Notes under the pieces: model-generated
What the model was told of the DNA's origin: nothing
The model's database searches: none
The model's input: only the letters and a program-made list of their open reading frames with translations
Assembly: GCA_034440635.1 (NCBI GenBank)
Contig: JAOTON010002101.1
Coordinates: 62,001-126,000, forward strand
Direction: 5' to 3'
DNA from: Lepas anatifera
Lineage: Eukaryota; Arthropoda; Thecostraca; Lepadidae
Length of the DNA: 64,000 bases
Made by a program: the position numbers and the translations under genes
Shown: one piece after another, positions 11,256-24,136 of the stretch
Numbering within the stretch: the stretch's first letter is position 1
Layout of the letters: each line of letters starts with the position of its first letter

Positions 11256-11380
11256 CAGCGACGTCACTGTGACGGTCGCCAGCGTGCCGGTGTTGGGATG
11301 ACGTCAGACGGGCTTCAGTGACGTCTCAGTGACGGTGGCCAGCGTGCCAGTGGTGTGGCGGTGTCAGACGGGCTGCCCAG
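11256..11380 (-). repeat. Imperfect ~62-bp tandem repeat with CRE-like cores in the 5' UTR
   Basis: Two imperfect units (about 11256-11318 and 11319-11380) each include GTGACGGT(C/G)GCCAGCGTGCC and GTCAGACGGGCT. TGACGTCA or TGACGTC(T/G) cores occur in them. They lie mostly in the untranslated leader upstream of the ATG at 11246. Confidence 0.6.
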
Positions 11381-11433
11381 TGCAGGGAGGCATGACTTCC
11401 GGGCGACGGGACAGGCCTCAGGCTGGTCAACAC

Positions 11434-14010
11434 CTGCAGGAGATACAGGCGTCAGCCACTGATAAATAGTTCGTGCTCGCTGGCTACAGATAGGGATCTT
11501 TTCCGCAACTAGTGATCAATTAGTGAGATGATCTCACGTATGGCCGATAATGGTCAGTAGTCGCAAGTTGTTTAGTGCACGACCTTTCTTTCATTATATT
11601 ACAGTAAATATTTTGATGAAAAGGAATCCTATTTCCGAGGTATCTGAGCTTGGGAGTAAAACCTGGTGCGTACCGACTGACGATACCAATTTAGTGACTT
11701 ATGATATCTTAAAAATACCGTGATTTACTACACGAAACTTAATGAGAAGCTATTTCTGTCACCAATCCGAATAATTAGTCCTGTATTAAAATCAGCGCCA
11801 GGAACAGCTTTCAAAATATTTTGAGCAAAAAGAAAAGAAAAACACAATACCCAAAAGCGAGGCAGGCACCACACCCTGACCGAACCTCTGCCACCACCCA
11901 CATACGTCGATGACCCCAAAAGCCCAACACGCACGTGCGAGCATCGATCTGGGGTCGTGGGATCGGCCGGAGCTTAGTTCAGAGCATCGCCGATAGGCGG
12001 CTCTGCAGTCACCGCGGCGGTACTGCTGGTGGCACCATCTATGGTAGTAAAACAGAGCGTAGATACCCGGGTCTCGGGGAACCGGTCGATCACAAGGTCA
12101 GGAGCGCTCAAAGTAGGCACGAGAGGGGATCGCCCTGCCACCTCAACCCTGTTGATAAGCGTTGTATGGAAGGGAGGTCACCAGATCCTAGACCATATAA
12201 ACACGGGTGAGACTACAATACCAATTGAATACCACATCCGAAAGAACGCACCACAGAAAATATTTTATATTTGAACGTATTCGGACACTTCGCACCGTAA
12301 TATTGTTACACTGTGACCAAACAGGCTTCAGGCAGCCTAAATTTCATGTTAGAGGTTTACGAGTTCGTTATATATCATTCCCATTTAGATTAACGGTGTA
12401 TCTCCTTCCGAGCATTCTCTGGGTCTGCCCTTGCAAAGGCCGACAACGGAATATCGCTCACCAGCCTCATTTATCCCTGATGGCCCGCTGGCACGCAGAA
12501 CTGACCTAATCCTGGCGAGTCGGCGGCAAACCTCACGCTTGAAGAGTTTGCTGCCGAACGAGTAGTCATTTCAGCGCAATCATAATCGACCATGAAATGC
12601 CATTTCGCAAGGGAGTATGACAAAGCCGATAGTACAGGGGGCCCAGGGTTAGGTTTCCACCGCCCCCATCCCCCCCATTGACCAACCAGCTCCCACCCCG
12701 AAAATACGTTTTACCTCCCCCCCCCCAGTAAGCAAATATGGGCAAACTGATGAAGCAAATTGGCATGTCGCACCTTAAGAATTGATGGTCCTAGCCCAAA
12801 AGTCGCCTCCTCCAGGCCTAAACAGCAGCACACTTGACCAAAGTTCCCCCAATCCTAGCTCCGCCCATGCCAGACAGCCCATTTTGAACAGGATCGGGCA
12901 CAGACTTAAGTACATTTTTCGCGGCAGTAACAAAGGAAATTAAAACGCAAAGTATTTGGTTGAGAGTGACGAATTTTCGTTGATCCCAAGCCGATTCATT
13001 GGCCCGATCGATCGTTCTGGAACTTTACCCACAATACTGTACTGATGCTGACAAACGAAGCAAGTAGCATAACTTGCCGCGCGTCCACTTTAGGTCCCGC
13101 TTAGCGTAAGCCGAGGGGCCCGTCTGTAAGGAGGCAAACTGGCCGTCAGGTACGGTAAAATACCAGTAGTTTGACGCTTTCTTAAAGATCAACCGATAAC
13201 CAGACATCGCACCCATTAGTGAAGGGGCCGTGATGCGAAAGGGCTTGGCTGGGCCGACAGGTTATTCAGCTTGTCTCTGATTGGGCCCGACAGTGCCAGT
13301 CAACCAATCGACCTAAAATGACAAATGCGGGTTCGCTCGAGAGCAGTTCGATCACGGCGAATCCCGGAGCGTGATACACCGCCGATACTGGCGCTGTTCC
13401 GTGGCTGGGAATAGCCGGTTACAGGCCACGAAATCATGTTTTTACTCAGGTCGTCATGGTTTGAGAACCCGAACCTTGTGCACGCAAGTATTGTCACGGA
13501 TGATTACAGTTTTTCCCCGAGTTCAAGGATCCTCTGCTTCATATTGCTCCAACATTAATGTCACTCCAATAAAAATACATGCCGTATTTAACTCAGAAGT
13601 AAAGATATGATGACGAGTTAAAGCGCAAAGGAAATGGGAACAAGCACAGATTTAAATAAAAAACAAACGAAAACAGTTTGCAGATGAAGACAAGAACCGG
13701 GCGGGTCGCTACTTTAGACCGCTCACTGCACACCCTCCGAATGGTAGCGGAGTAGCGGAGGCGGTTTCCGTGACAAGAAGGCGGAGAACAGCGGGCGGCA
13801 GACTCAGAAAATCATAAACCACTACCACCACCGACAACCGTTGTTGGGGGCCGTCACCCAAGAAAAGTAGTATTTTGAGAGAAATGTTTTCTGCATGGGA
13901 AAATGAGCTTGAGTGAGTGTTATTGTAAATTCAATTTTTGGCCCCGGCTTCACGATGTAAAAAAGCAGCGCCGGTAGCTATTTAAGCTAACCGAAATCGC
14001 GGGAGACGCG
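11434..14010. other. Sequence upstream of the receptor-like exon; no confirmed gene
   Basis: GC-rich patches at 11930-12200 are open in several frames. One minus-strand frame reads VPTLSAPDLVIDRFPETRV and ends at a TAA near 11975, with no clear donor. A C-rich stretch at 12640-12725 looks like a MITE fragment. If the minus-strand gene at 10.9 kb is real, its upstream introns or promoter fall here. Confidence 0.3.
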
Positions 14011-14013
14011 GCA

Positions 14014-14307
14014 TATATAGATAGCGGCGCCGACCTCTGATAAAGACTACCGATGTGTCAAGAAGCATTGTCCTGTACAAAAACGCCTTCCAGCCAGGCA
14101 GGCGGGACACAGCCGGCATCACCTGCTGCCCCGGGTGGTATGACTCAGAGCCCCACTACTCCCTGCCAGCTGTACTGCAGTCAATCTGGGTCATCGGCCG
14201 CACCACCACCTGCCTCAGGGCCCTGCAACCTCAACGCTGGGCGGCTGCGCCGAGATGAAGACAAAGACACAAATCCGTTCTATAACTATCCGGAGGAGGG
14301 TGTTTAG
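14014..14307 (+). CDS. Weak candidate: TATA-like box and short ORF (ATG 14053)
   Basis: A TATATAG at 14014-14020 lies about 33 bases before an ATG at 14053 that opens 84 codons to a TAG. The alternative frame from 14055 encodes GITCCPGWYDSEPHYSLP. CCPGW resembles the end of EMI/EGF-type extracellular modules. Neither frame shows a complete domain, and the two compete over the same DNA. At most one is real. Confidence 0.15.
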
Positions 14308-15014
14308 GCACCGTTCTTTCACAAGGTTTTGGGGCCCGTAAAAAGACGGTATATAATCTGTTCGCACAAATGTTTCTATTACATTTGTATCGTTCATCGG
14401 ATCAAACAAGGCGCTATATAAGCTAATGTTAAGCAGTCGGCTAACTAGACGAAGCACAGTCCAATGGAATACAAAAATAGCTGACAAAACTTTCAGTCAG
14501 AAAACAATTCCATGCATATCGACGCTTATCATATGATATGTCTCAGGCATGGAAGATTTGACACCGATGCGAATCACGGAGATCACCTGCAATTAGTATG
14601 CTGTAATACAGTTCCACTAGTGATAAGCATAAAAACTGGGAACCATTTTTGGTCCCAAGCCCTGCCAATGGTCCCCAGCCCTTCGGATATCGCAAGGTCT
14701 GTTCTTTCGGAAATGTCTTATGCCCTTAATTGGAAGGTCATTATGGAGGCCTAAACAGTTTTGTTTGTGCAAATCTGAACTAAAGTGCATTCAGAAAAGG
14801 TGGACTTTCGACTGATGAAATGTTGCCCCAAGAGCCCTGAGTCTCATTGTCCTCTTCAGATTCCCAGTAAAAAATGCATTGAGCTCCACTGTCACGAATT
14901 CATGAACAAGCGCACGATGTTTCGTTCAAAATCTCCACACCTGGGTTTGGCTAACTTTCACCGCTACAAATCCTTTGTTCGTTCTCATCAGTAAGCCTGA
15001 GCTTAGTCACTGAC

Positions 15015-15184
15015 CTTTCCAATGTCATCTGCTGGGAGAAATCTTCGCGGGCTTAACACAGGCAGCTGCCCCAATACATTGTCCCAGCTGCCGTGGTAGC
15101 TTAATATGTTTCTCCCAAGGTTACTGTTGCAGTCGACTGCCTTACCACACACTAGGCCCTGCCAGTTTGCCAATGCAACTAGTT
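15015..15184 (-). CDS. Candidate internal coding exon, family unknown
   Basis: Minus strand: an acceptor AACCATCCAG precedes 15184, and a donor GGAAAG|GTCAGT follows 15015. The frame is open with two leading bases and 56 codons, including LVALANWQGLVCGKAVDC and GSWDNVLGQLPVLSPRRF. Phases would be 1 and 0. Mixed hydrophobic and polar composition with Trp and Cys looks protein-like, but the acceptor tract is weak. It is on the same strand as the 10.9-kb exon; nothing shows they belong together. Confidence 0.25.
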
Positions 15185-15965
15185 CTGGATGGTTTGTAAA
15201 TTCAAGCCGCGCGTAGAAACAAAATAAGGACAAAACTGAACAATTTCTACGACGGAAATTTTTCTTTACGAACAGCATGGCTTGATCCCTTCACTGCCCC
15301 AACGATCCCAAACCACCTGACTCTATACGCCACTGACCCAGCCTTACTTAGACGCAATCATGACCACAGGCATGTGTAGATTGAGAACATGGAAATACGC
15401 TGAGCACGGATAAGAGATACCAATGACAAATCGTTAATAATAATAATAACAAAACCCGGCCCATGGCATCTTATAAGAAAGACATCGTTGGGAATCACAA
15501 ACATATTCGGCTACGATCTTTTGTTGAGGAACATTGCTGACATTTTGTAAGAATACATACATTATGGTGATCTCACACAAAAAATCTCTGACTAGTCAAT
15601 CACTATCAAACACTCAGGCAAGAGTTTGCAGAGAATGGGAGACACGCGCGCAGCATGCTCAAGAACTAGTGCAGGAGCTTTTCTGTAGGCTCGCAGAAAG
15701 CATGCAAGTCATGCAGCATTACAGAGCAATGAACATGGTTAACACACCTGCGATATTGCAAGAAGAATTCTATCTTTGTGAGCAGGTGCGGAACCAACAC
15801 TTTTCGCCGCCCGTTTCTCAACCTTTCCGATTATGTTGGGTCGGGGAGTGTTAGAAGGGGATGGTAACGCCTTTAATTAATCTGCCAACAGCCTGCAGTC
15901 GATGCCCTAAACGATTCAAGCGATAACTGTTTATTTTTCCACCATCCGAGCTCCTTCACCATATA

Positions 15966-16216
15966 GGCGGATCCAGGGGGCAAAGAAGGGCCGACGGCCC
16001 CACTTGATCAACCCTCGGCGCCCCCTGAAATGGTCACAGCAACCCCCTGAAAGGTCGATAGCGCCCCCTGAAATGTTGCTTCCCAATCCCCCGCCCAAGG
16101 ATGCAAAAATCGGCGCCCACCAAAAAGAATTTGCGCCCAACTGATAGGTTTTTCCGGTCAAAGGTGGCGCCCCTGGTCCGGATGACGTCCCCCCGATCGG
16201 CAATCCTGGATCCGCC
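15966..16216. mobile_element. 251-bp TA-flanked MITE (GGCGGATCCAGG family), intact
   Basis: The inverted ends are GGCGGATCCAGG and CCTGGATCCGCC, each bordered by TA as expected for a Tc1/mariner-type TA target duplication. The inside holds CCCCCTGAAA(T/G)GGTC subrepeats and GCGCCC blocks shared with copies at 17311, 18185, 35182, 47496, 48276 and 58281. No protein is encoded. Confidence 0.85.
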
Positions 16217-17310
16217 TATGCTTCAACAGACTCCAGAGCATGAAAGCACGTGGTAAGGATATCAAATGAGACAAGCTCAGATGAGCACATTTAAACCGGA
16301 TGTAGAGCTTTCAGGCTCTGACCAGGTATTAAACCGGTGTGACGGCTCAGTCTCCAGGATTAATATCGAGTCTTCATTTGTGACAACACAATATCGGACC
16401 TTGCATTACAAACAATATACATTTTTAGCATAGGGTTCTGCTAACACTGCACCACAAGGAGATGTATGTACACCAGACACCCGAGATAAAATCAAAACTG
16501 AAAATTGTGCTCGCATTGATTTCGACCTTCGTGGCAAGTTCCGAATTATAAAGACGCCTCTCCGCTAACTATCGTTCTTGCTGTCAAAATCTTAGCTATC
16601 CTTTCAAAATGAAACACGGTGGATTAATAACAAAGTAGGAACAGTCCCTAATGGCGTAACGCACATGGAGTGGGTGAGTGGGTGAATTAGCCACGTCGTT
16701 ATCAAACGTTCACCACTGGCGTTAAAATGTTTTACCGGGGTGGGGGGGAGAAAATAATACAGTATGCGTCACGTTGTTGTGGACGGTACCTTAAAGTGCC
16801 AAAGTCGGATAATAACTTCAGATCGATCTCAAGCTCAAAGACAACTGTTTAACTGGCTATGCTGAGCATGCTTTCAAAATAAAGTGATACCATTTTCTGA
16901 TGCTTAATATTAGTTTGCGTGGAAAATGTGTAGACACGGATATTTTATTGGGGGAGGCGGGTTTATTTTGTAACTACGTCCTGCATACTGTACCCTCCAA
17001 GAACAGTGAAACTTTTATTTTTCGTACAGATGCGCTCAGCTATGGGAGACAGTGGTAACCTGTCATATCAAACAAGGTTGCAGTAATGATGTCTTGGGGA
17101 GCTATTTTGAGCATGATGATGAATATATAAATGAGGAAGAACAGCATGGACTCCTGTCGTGCTCGCCGTCGTGAGCCATGACTCGCCGTCGTGATCATGC
17201 CCCATGGGCGAAATATATTGAACTTTAATTTTTGAACAAGTTTTTAATTAATATGAGCATCAGGCTGTTCTTCCTCATTTATATAAGGTTGCGTACTATA
17301 GATATGTTAA
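16217..17310. other. Anonymous sequence
   Basis: An acceptor-like TTTTATTTTTCGTACAG at about 17015-17031 is followed by a short open stretch without a good donor. No other signal was seen. Confidence 0.35.
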
Positions 17311-17537
17311 GGCGGTTCGGATCTCGATCAGGGTGGGGGGCACTAGTTGGGGCCGCCACCCGGACCGGGCGCCTTTGGGCGAAACCAATCCTCGGTGGGG
17401 CCGTCCCATTGGGGCACCGATACCCCTGGGGGGGGCGACATTTCAGAGGGGCACCATCGACCTTTCAGGGTTGCGCCGAGACCATTTCAGGGGGTGGAGG
17501 GGAGGGGCAACTGCCCCCTGCGCCCCCTGGATCCACC
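17311..17537. mobile_element. Diverged TA MITE, reverse orientation
   Basis: The left end GGCGGTTCGGATC is mutated relative to the family; the right end CCTGGATCCACC precedes TA. Internal CCGGACCGGGCGCC, GGCGACATTTCAG and GACCTTTCAGGG match the reverse complement of the 15966 copy. Confidence 0.7.
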
Positions 17538-18184
17538 TATGGCAATGTTCACAGAAATGCTATTGTTACTTTCGGCGTGTTTACCGATTTTGGAGTATAA
17601 GCCGTGCTGAGAGGGGATTGTCCAGCGAAGTCGAAAGCCTGGCCCAGGGACTGCGGCCTAACCTTTCGAGAGTCGTCGAAGACGTGCAGCAGCTGCGTCC
17701 CATGTCCTCGGTGGTAACACACTGACTTTCACGACTACTGTGCTTTGTTTCACACTAACATTTCTATATGTTTGTACCATAGCATCTAAAAAATCATTTA
17801 ACCTTCAATGGATGATTGAAGCTTCGCTTAGCCTTCCTGCTTCGTCCCAACTTTCGCGCCATTCCTACAAGTGCCAAAATCAGGTCATTTTAGCACAGGC
17901 GGCGCAACTACGGAGGGGGTGGGGGTGGGCAACGGGGCACCGTGCCCCCTTTAAATAATTAATTTTAACCCTAAACCAATGAGGTTGACAAGAAGTAAAG
18001 TCCACGGTGCACCCCCTTAAATCCAGACCCTCCACCCCGACACTGCTTTTCCGGTCAGGCCGCGGGTCTAGGCCTACAGCACTAGCCTCAAAAGTTGGCA
18101 CTGCTATTATAATATTGAATCAAATTATTTGAAACTCATTTATAACAGATGGACGGGCACCTAAAGCTGCAATTCAGCTACATA
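17538..18184. other. Anonymous sequence
   Basis: A G-rich block near 17913-17950 (GGGGGTGGGGGTGGGCAACGG) may be a MITE end. No gene is supported. Confidence 0.35.
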
Positions 18185-18400
18185 GGCAGATCCAGGGTGA
18201 GGCACACGGGCAAACGCTCCATCCGATCGACCATCAGTCCCAGAAATGGTCATGGAGGATCCCTGAAAGGTCGATGACACTCCCTGAAACATCACTTCCC
18301 CCACGGTGCGAATCCAACGTCATAGGATTTGATGCCCACCTGATGGGTTTCGCCAACCCCATTTGACGGCAAAACCCGTCTGGCGGGCAACAATTATCGC
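18185..18400. mobile_element. Truncated TA MITE copy
   Basis: The left end GGCAGATCCAGG follows TA at 18183-18184. Internal CAGAAATGGTCATGG, CCTGAAAGGTCGATG and CCTGAAACATCACTTCCC follow the family order. The right terminal repeat is not recognisable, so the end position is approximate. Confidence 0.6.
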
Positions 18401-19117
18401 GGCGCCGACATGCGCTTCCTGGTGAAAGGGGGATCACTTTCATTTTCGCCCTGGCTGAAGACACATCATTGCCATTATAGCATCAATCCCCTAGTTATTC
18501 GAGGGCTTACCAACATGTGAAAAATATAAACATGGCTCAAAACTCAGTCATACAAAAAACGCCCCCGTTTCCGTCCTTTCCACCCGAAGCAACACCAATT
18601 CATTCTTTCAAGAGCATATCGCATATCGCGGTGGTTCTATATCTGCTGAACTACAGGTAATCTTTCCACACAAAACTGGCTTGGTGTGCATACAAAATAT
18701 TTCCTCCTTGACCTTAGTGGTTCCCCTTACACATCCGCACCAGATAGCCTACAACCCGACCCACCTCAGGTTTTTTACCGCCTTGGCCGTAAACACCTCG
18801 TCATCCCGTTACCGATTTCTTTCTGGCCGTTTTCACTGGCAGAGTACTTTACGTCAAGGCCAACCTCACCCTTCGAGGTTCCATTACATCAATGACTGGG
18901 GAGAAATACGTGGTGGGCCGCTAGCGCCAGTCGCAAAACGAATGGCGCGCACGGGGATGTGACATGCCAACAATGGACTACGGATGGGAAGCATTAGCGC
19001 GGACCATAGCCGAGGACGCTATCCAGACCAACAGGGCCGTTTTCAAGGTGATTCCGACGACGGTCGGCTCCCTTGAAAGCCGTCCCGTGTCCGGGTGAAA
19101 ATTTCTGGAACGAAGTA
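18401..19117. other. Anonymous sequence
   Basis: A possible small exon at 18613-18656 has an acceptor-like TTCATTCTTTCAAG and donor-like TACAG|GTAATC and is open in two frames. It is too short to trust. Nothing else is supported. Confidence 0.3.
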
Positions 19118-19581
19118 CAGTGGCAGATCTAGGATTTTGCCAAGGGGAGGGGTGGGAGGGGGCGGGTGAGGCCTCAAGGGGCGGCCTATACCACCTGGGA
19201 GACACATTTTGCGCATTCCATGAGCGCCCTCCCAACACAATTTTTGCGCGTTTTATGGGGTGGGTGTTAAACAATTTAACCGGGAAGAAGCGGAGCTAAT
19301 TTGCATAAAGGGGCACTGCTCTCTCGAGAGGGACGGTCAAAAAGTCCAACAGAAGTTTGCAGCTGGCAGTGGACGGGTGGCAAACAACGACGGGGGCCAG
19401 AAAACAGGGTACCTCTGCCAGTCACTCAAATTATATTCCAAGACGCCTGTACCCCAAAGTTATAGCATTTCCAGGACGACTTCGCTGCCCAGAATGAGCG
19501 CTCAGCGTCCACAAGGGGTGGTTCTACGAGCCCGAAGTGGGCGACCGTCCCCTCCGTCCCCTTCTTGTGGATCCGTCACTG
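19118..19581. mobile_element. 464-bp hAT-like non-autonomous element
   Basis: The inverted ends are CAGTGGCAGATCTAGGATT and GGATCCGTCACTG. Flanks ACGAAGTA and ACCAGGTA match at 6 of 8 positions, consistent with an aged 8-bp duplication. G/C-rich subterminal blocks are typical of the other copies here. Confidence 0.6.
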
Positions 19582-19982
19582 ACCAGGTAGGACTGTCTGG
19601 AAAGGGGGAGGAATACAGACCAACAATGAGGTGGTTATCCAATTGTACAGTGAGGCGTGTGCATAGCTGACAACCGTGACTGGGTGTCACGCTCCCCAGG
19701 GTTTTGGCTGAAGAGCCACGCCCAGTCAAGCCTCGTTTTTCGTCCGCCTGTCACGGCTTCGAGCTTGGTATGCAAATCACTTCAGAGAACAAGTGACATT
19801 CTGATGGCCTGTAATTAGCTGTATTATTCTTTCAAGCCTTTATTCCATTGTCACGTCTTCACAGGGGCGTATAAAGACAAGAAACTCTGTAAGGCACAGT
19901 GTTAAGTAAATAGAAGGGAATACAGACACATAACTGGATGTCGCCGTGCTATTGAATACAAAACACCGCTATACACCCATAT
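19582..19982. other. Anonymous sequence
   Basis: I see no gene or repeat signal that I can support. Confidence 0.35.
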
Positions 19983-20237
19983 CAATGGCGTGGAGTTTTG
20001 AAAAGGATTGGGGGTGCCCACATTTGAATTAACGATAGTAACCAATATTTTAAATGGGATGATGTAATATAAATAGCGTTTTAGCATTCTCCCAGGCCTG
20101 CTGTACTATATAAAATAAATTCTCTGTCTTGGAAATAAAGATTAAGAAAATTTGAGGACATTTTTAACACTAATCAACATTTCATTGGGAGTGCCCGGGC
20201 CAAGGCACCCCCAATGAGATATACATCACCACCCCTG
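19983..20237. mobile_element. MITE, GCGTGGATTT family copy 2
   Basis: The start CAATGGCGTGGAGTTTTG, the block GATTGGGGGTGCCCACATTTG and the end ATCACCACCCCTG align with the element at 1871-2121 in the same orientation. Flanking 8-mers differ, so the target duplication has decayed or the ends are off by a few bases. Confidence 0.55.
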
Positions 20238-20504
20238 GCCTTAACGTTGAGGTTTCTGAATACTGATCTTTTTAGCGGGCACACTAACTTTTGAATTTAC
20301 CACACACTCACAAAATATTTGTTTCATAGGGATCTTCATAACCACGCACCGCGTAAAAACAAATTTTGCGACGCTGCTGTGCCTAGACAACTGGTTCCCA
20401 AGTGGTAAAATCACTTGGGAAATATCATAAGTTCAGTATTTTTGTTCCAAGCGAAAGAAAAACATCCCAGGAGTCATACAAGGCCAACAATAGATACCAC
20501 TGAA

Positions 20505-20846
20505 AGCATCCTTTCTAACGAGCAGGAGCAAGCAGGAGCGGGAGATGGAGAGATACCACTGAACGGATTCCTTCTAACGAGCGGGAGCAGGGGAGGGAGC
20601 AGGAGCGGGAGATGGAGAGATACCACTGAACGGATCCTTTCTAACGAGCGGGAGCAGGGAGGGAGCAGGAGCGGGAGATGGAGATACCACTGAACGGATC
20701 CTTTCTAACGAGCGGGAGCATGAGGAGGGAGCAGGAGCGGGAGATGGAGAGATACCACTGAACGGATCCTTTCTAACGAGCGGGAGCAGGGGAGGGAGCA
20801 GGAGCGGGAGATGGAGAGATACCACTGAACGGATCCTTTCTAACGC
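20505..20846. repeat. ~67-bp minisatellite, about five units
   Basis: Units follow the pattern ...CGGATCCTTTCTAACGAGCGGGAGCA...GGAGCGGGAGATGGAGAGATACCACTGAA. They start near 20505, 20562, 20630, 20694 and 20762 with a partial sixth at 20829. Length differences come from small indels in the G/A-rich middle. ORFs crossing it are by-products of the repeat. Confidence 0.9.
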
Positions 20847-22070
<1,224 letters not shown>

Positions 22071-23314
22071 CACCCGCCCCATTGGGTCTCCGATCCACCT
22101 TCGCCCCATCGGGGGAGAGAAGGGGGCTCAAACAACCCCTTCGATCTGAGCTCCTATGCGGCATCGCGCAAAAAAACGCTAACAGTGGTGGATAGCCCCA
22201 CACGGAATGATGAGGAAACTATATCAGTCACGCTTTGGTTCAGGTCAGCATTGAGGTCACGACAGGTAAAATGAATGTGAAAGTGAAGGTGAGAAGTTTA
22301 GAAGTTAAAAATAGAAGTTATGAATGTGAAAGTTTAGATAATGTTTTCGGCACTAGCGTCTGACTGGGTCGATTTAGAGTCGATTTTTAGGCGTTATTCG
22401 ATTCTTCTCGTTACAGCGAATACAATAATGCAGAACATGATACCAAACCAGAATGTACGAATGACCTGAACTTACCATCAAACCCAGCATCGTCAACATG
22501 CATATCAATAGGCCCACAACGATAATTCCAACGTAATGGTATCACAATGAATGCGTTATCTTCATTTCCTGCGAATCTATTGACCAAAGACGGAATCAGC
22601 ACCGTCAATAACAGCTCCCTCAGCGGATACTGAGAGAGACAAATACATTTCTGCGCCACGGAAAGGCATTTTTTCAATGACTCTTTTAGCACGTTTAGGA
22701 AACATGTTCGGACATATATTAGCACTATTTAGCTTTTAATAGCTTCACTTTTCCATTGGTTTTATCATCAGCTGCATCTTACTCATCACTTACATTTTGA
22801 TGGTTTTACCGCTTTCTACATGTGTGTCACTCACCAGTGTGTATCGTTTTTATTTTACTAACGTTGACTTCGCCTGTTAGTGGAACATGTTCCGTTGGCG
22901 ATTTACTTAAAATAAACAATAAAGAAATATTATACATTTAGATTTCGCTTGTTTTCACTGGTGCCACTTGGAACATTTTTATTTTTGGAGGTGAGGTCAC
23001 TTGACCTGGCCTAGTGACCTGACCTAGGATGAGCCAAACATTAAGTCTTGAGAAAATTTACGCAGATGCTCAATGAAAAGGTGGTACAATTATGGGACAA
23101 TTATGGGTGGGACTTAAACGTCATTTTTTTCTTTCCAGAAGTAATATTACATCAACTTTACGGTTTTTCGGGACAAGTAATTACAAGCAAAGTCAATGTA
23201 AGTGTAAGTCAATGTAAGGTGTGACAAGTAAGGCGCTTTGCGCCACCGTTTTTTGGTACCGTTCGAAAAATCCAAAATGGGTTTTAAGCGCTCCTCCCCC
23301 TAACGGGGCGAGGG
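22071..23314. mobile_element. 1.24-kb AGGTCA-rich non-autonomous element, TTAA-type ends
   Basis: The ends are CACCCGCCCCATTGGG after TATAA, and CTAACGGGGCGAGGG before TTGAA. This is a degenerate form of the TTAA|CCCTTGCCCCGGTGGGG terminus seen at 58120. The inside shares blocks with 29229-30310 (CGATAATTCC region, GTGACCTGACCTAGG, CGCTTTGCGCCACCG). TTAA targets are used by piggyBac and Kolobok transposases; no transposase is present here. Confidence 0.65.
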
Positions 23315-24128
23315 TTGAACAGGCTGATTCTAAACGTACGATTCTGCAGAGTGAAACGAGGGTGCCTTTTCAAATTAGAGGTGTGAATCAATTGGAAATT
23401 TAATCATAAGAAATTAGGAGAACATTAATTAGAAGGTATTCTCTGTTATGTAAGCACTTAATCAAACGTTGATTCTTCTTGAAATGATACGATAAATACT
23501 GTCATCTTTGCTTCCATCTTTATATTGTACTTAAAGTAAATGTGGCGGGCGGTTGCCGTCCGTGGCGACTGTTGGAGACGGGAGAACGACATTCCTACAG
23601 GTGACTGGTGAGCCGACACCTCTCTCTGAATCGTCGCCAAACAAATCGTACATCTGTCTCAGTCCATCACCAAAGTAAAAGGGTTGGGTGGGACGGTAGT
23701 GGATCAGACAGTGTCAGTCCCAGGAGCGAACGCCCAGACGCACCAGAAACATAAGCTGCCGGGAGCCGTCAATGAGAAGTGACGTAAAAGTGCTGGGACG
23801 CGTTTAAATGCCAAGGCTGGTTTGGCATCTAGCTTTTCATCGAGAGCTTCTGTGAAATAGTATCCACCAGGAAATTCTGAGCTTCTCTTAGGCCGTTTTC
23901 CCAGCATATGCGGAATGGACCACTTTGTCAAAATTATAAAATCAACTTTTTGGGGACAACGGAACCTGAAAATATGGAAACCAAATTTTATTTTCACGTT
24001 TAATTGCTCAGAAAAATATAGCAATTTTCTTACAATTCAAAGTGTTGTCAAAACAGAACGTGGCTCACTTGGAGCTGACCGCTGACCGCGTGTAATTTCA
24101 AGGCTGGTCGCTAGGGTGTCCCTCGTAT
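23315..24128. other. Anonymous sequence
   Basis: No supported gene. A minus-strand ORF at 23704-24024 lacks splice borders or a recognisable domain. Confidence 0.35.
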
Positions 24129-24136
24129 GTCCACGT

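Noticed and set aside
10824..11267. The EcR-like frame starting upstream at 11267 and running to 10824
   Set aside because: The 11267 codon is GTG, not ATG, and the sequence past 10910 follows a consensus splice donor, so the coding part is taken as 11246-10910.
20415..20825. Ser/Gly/Arg-rich and Pro/Leu-rich ORFs on opposite strands
   Set aside because: Products of the 67-bp minisatellite.
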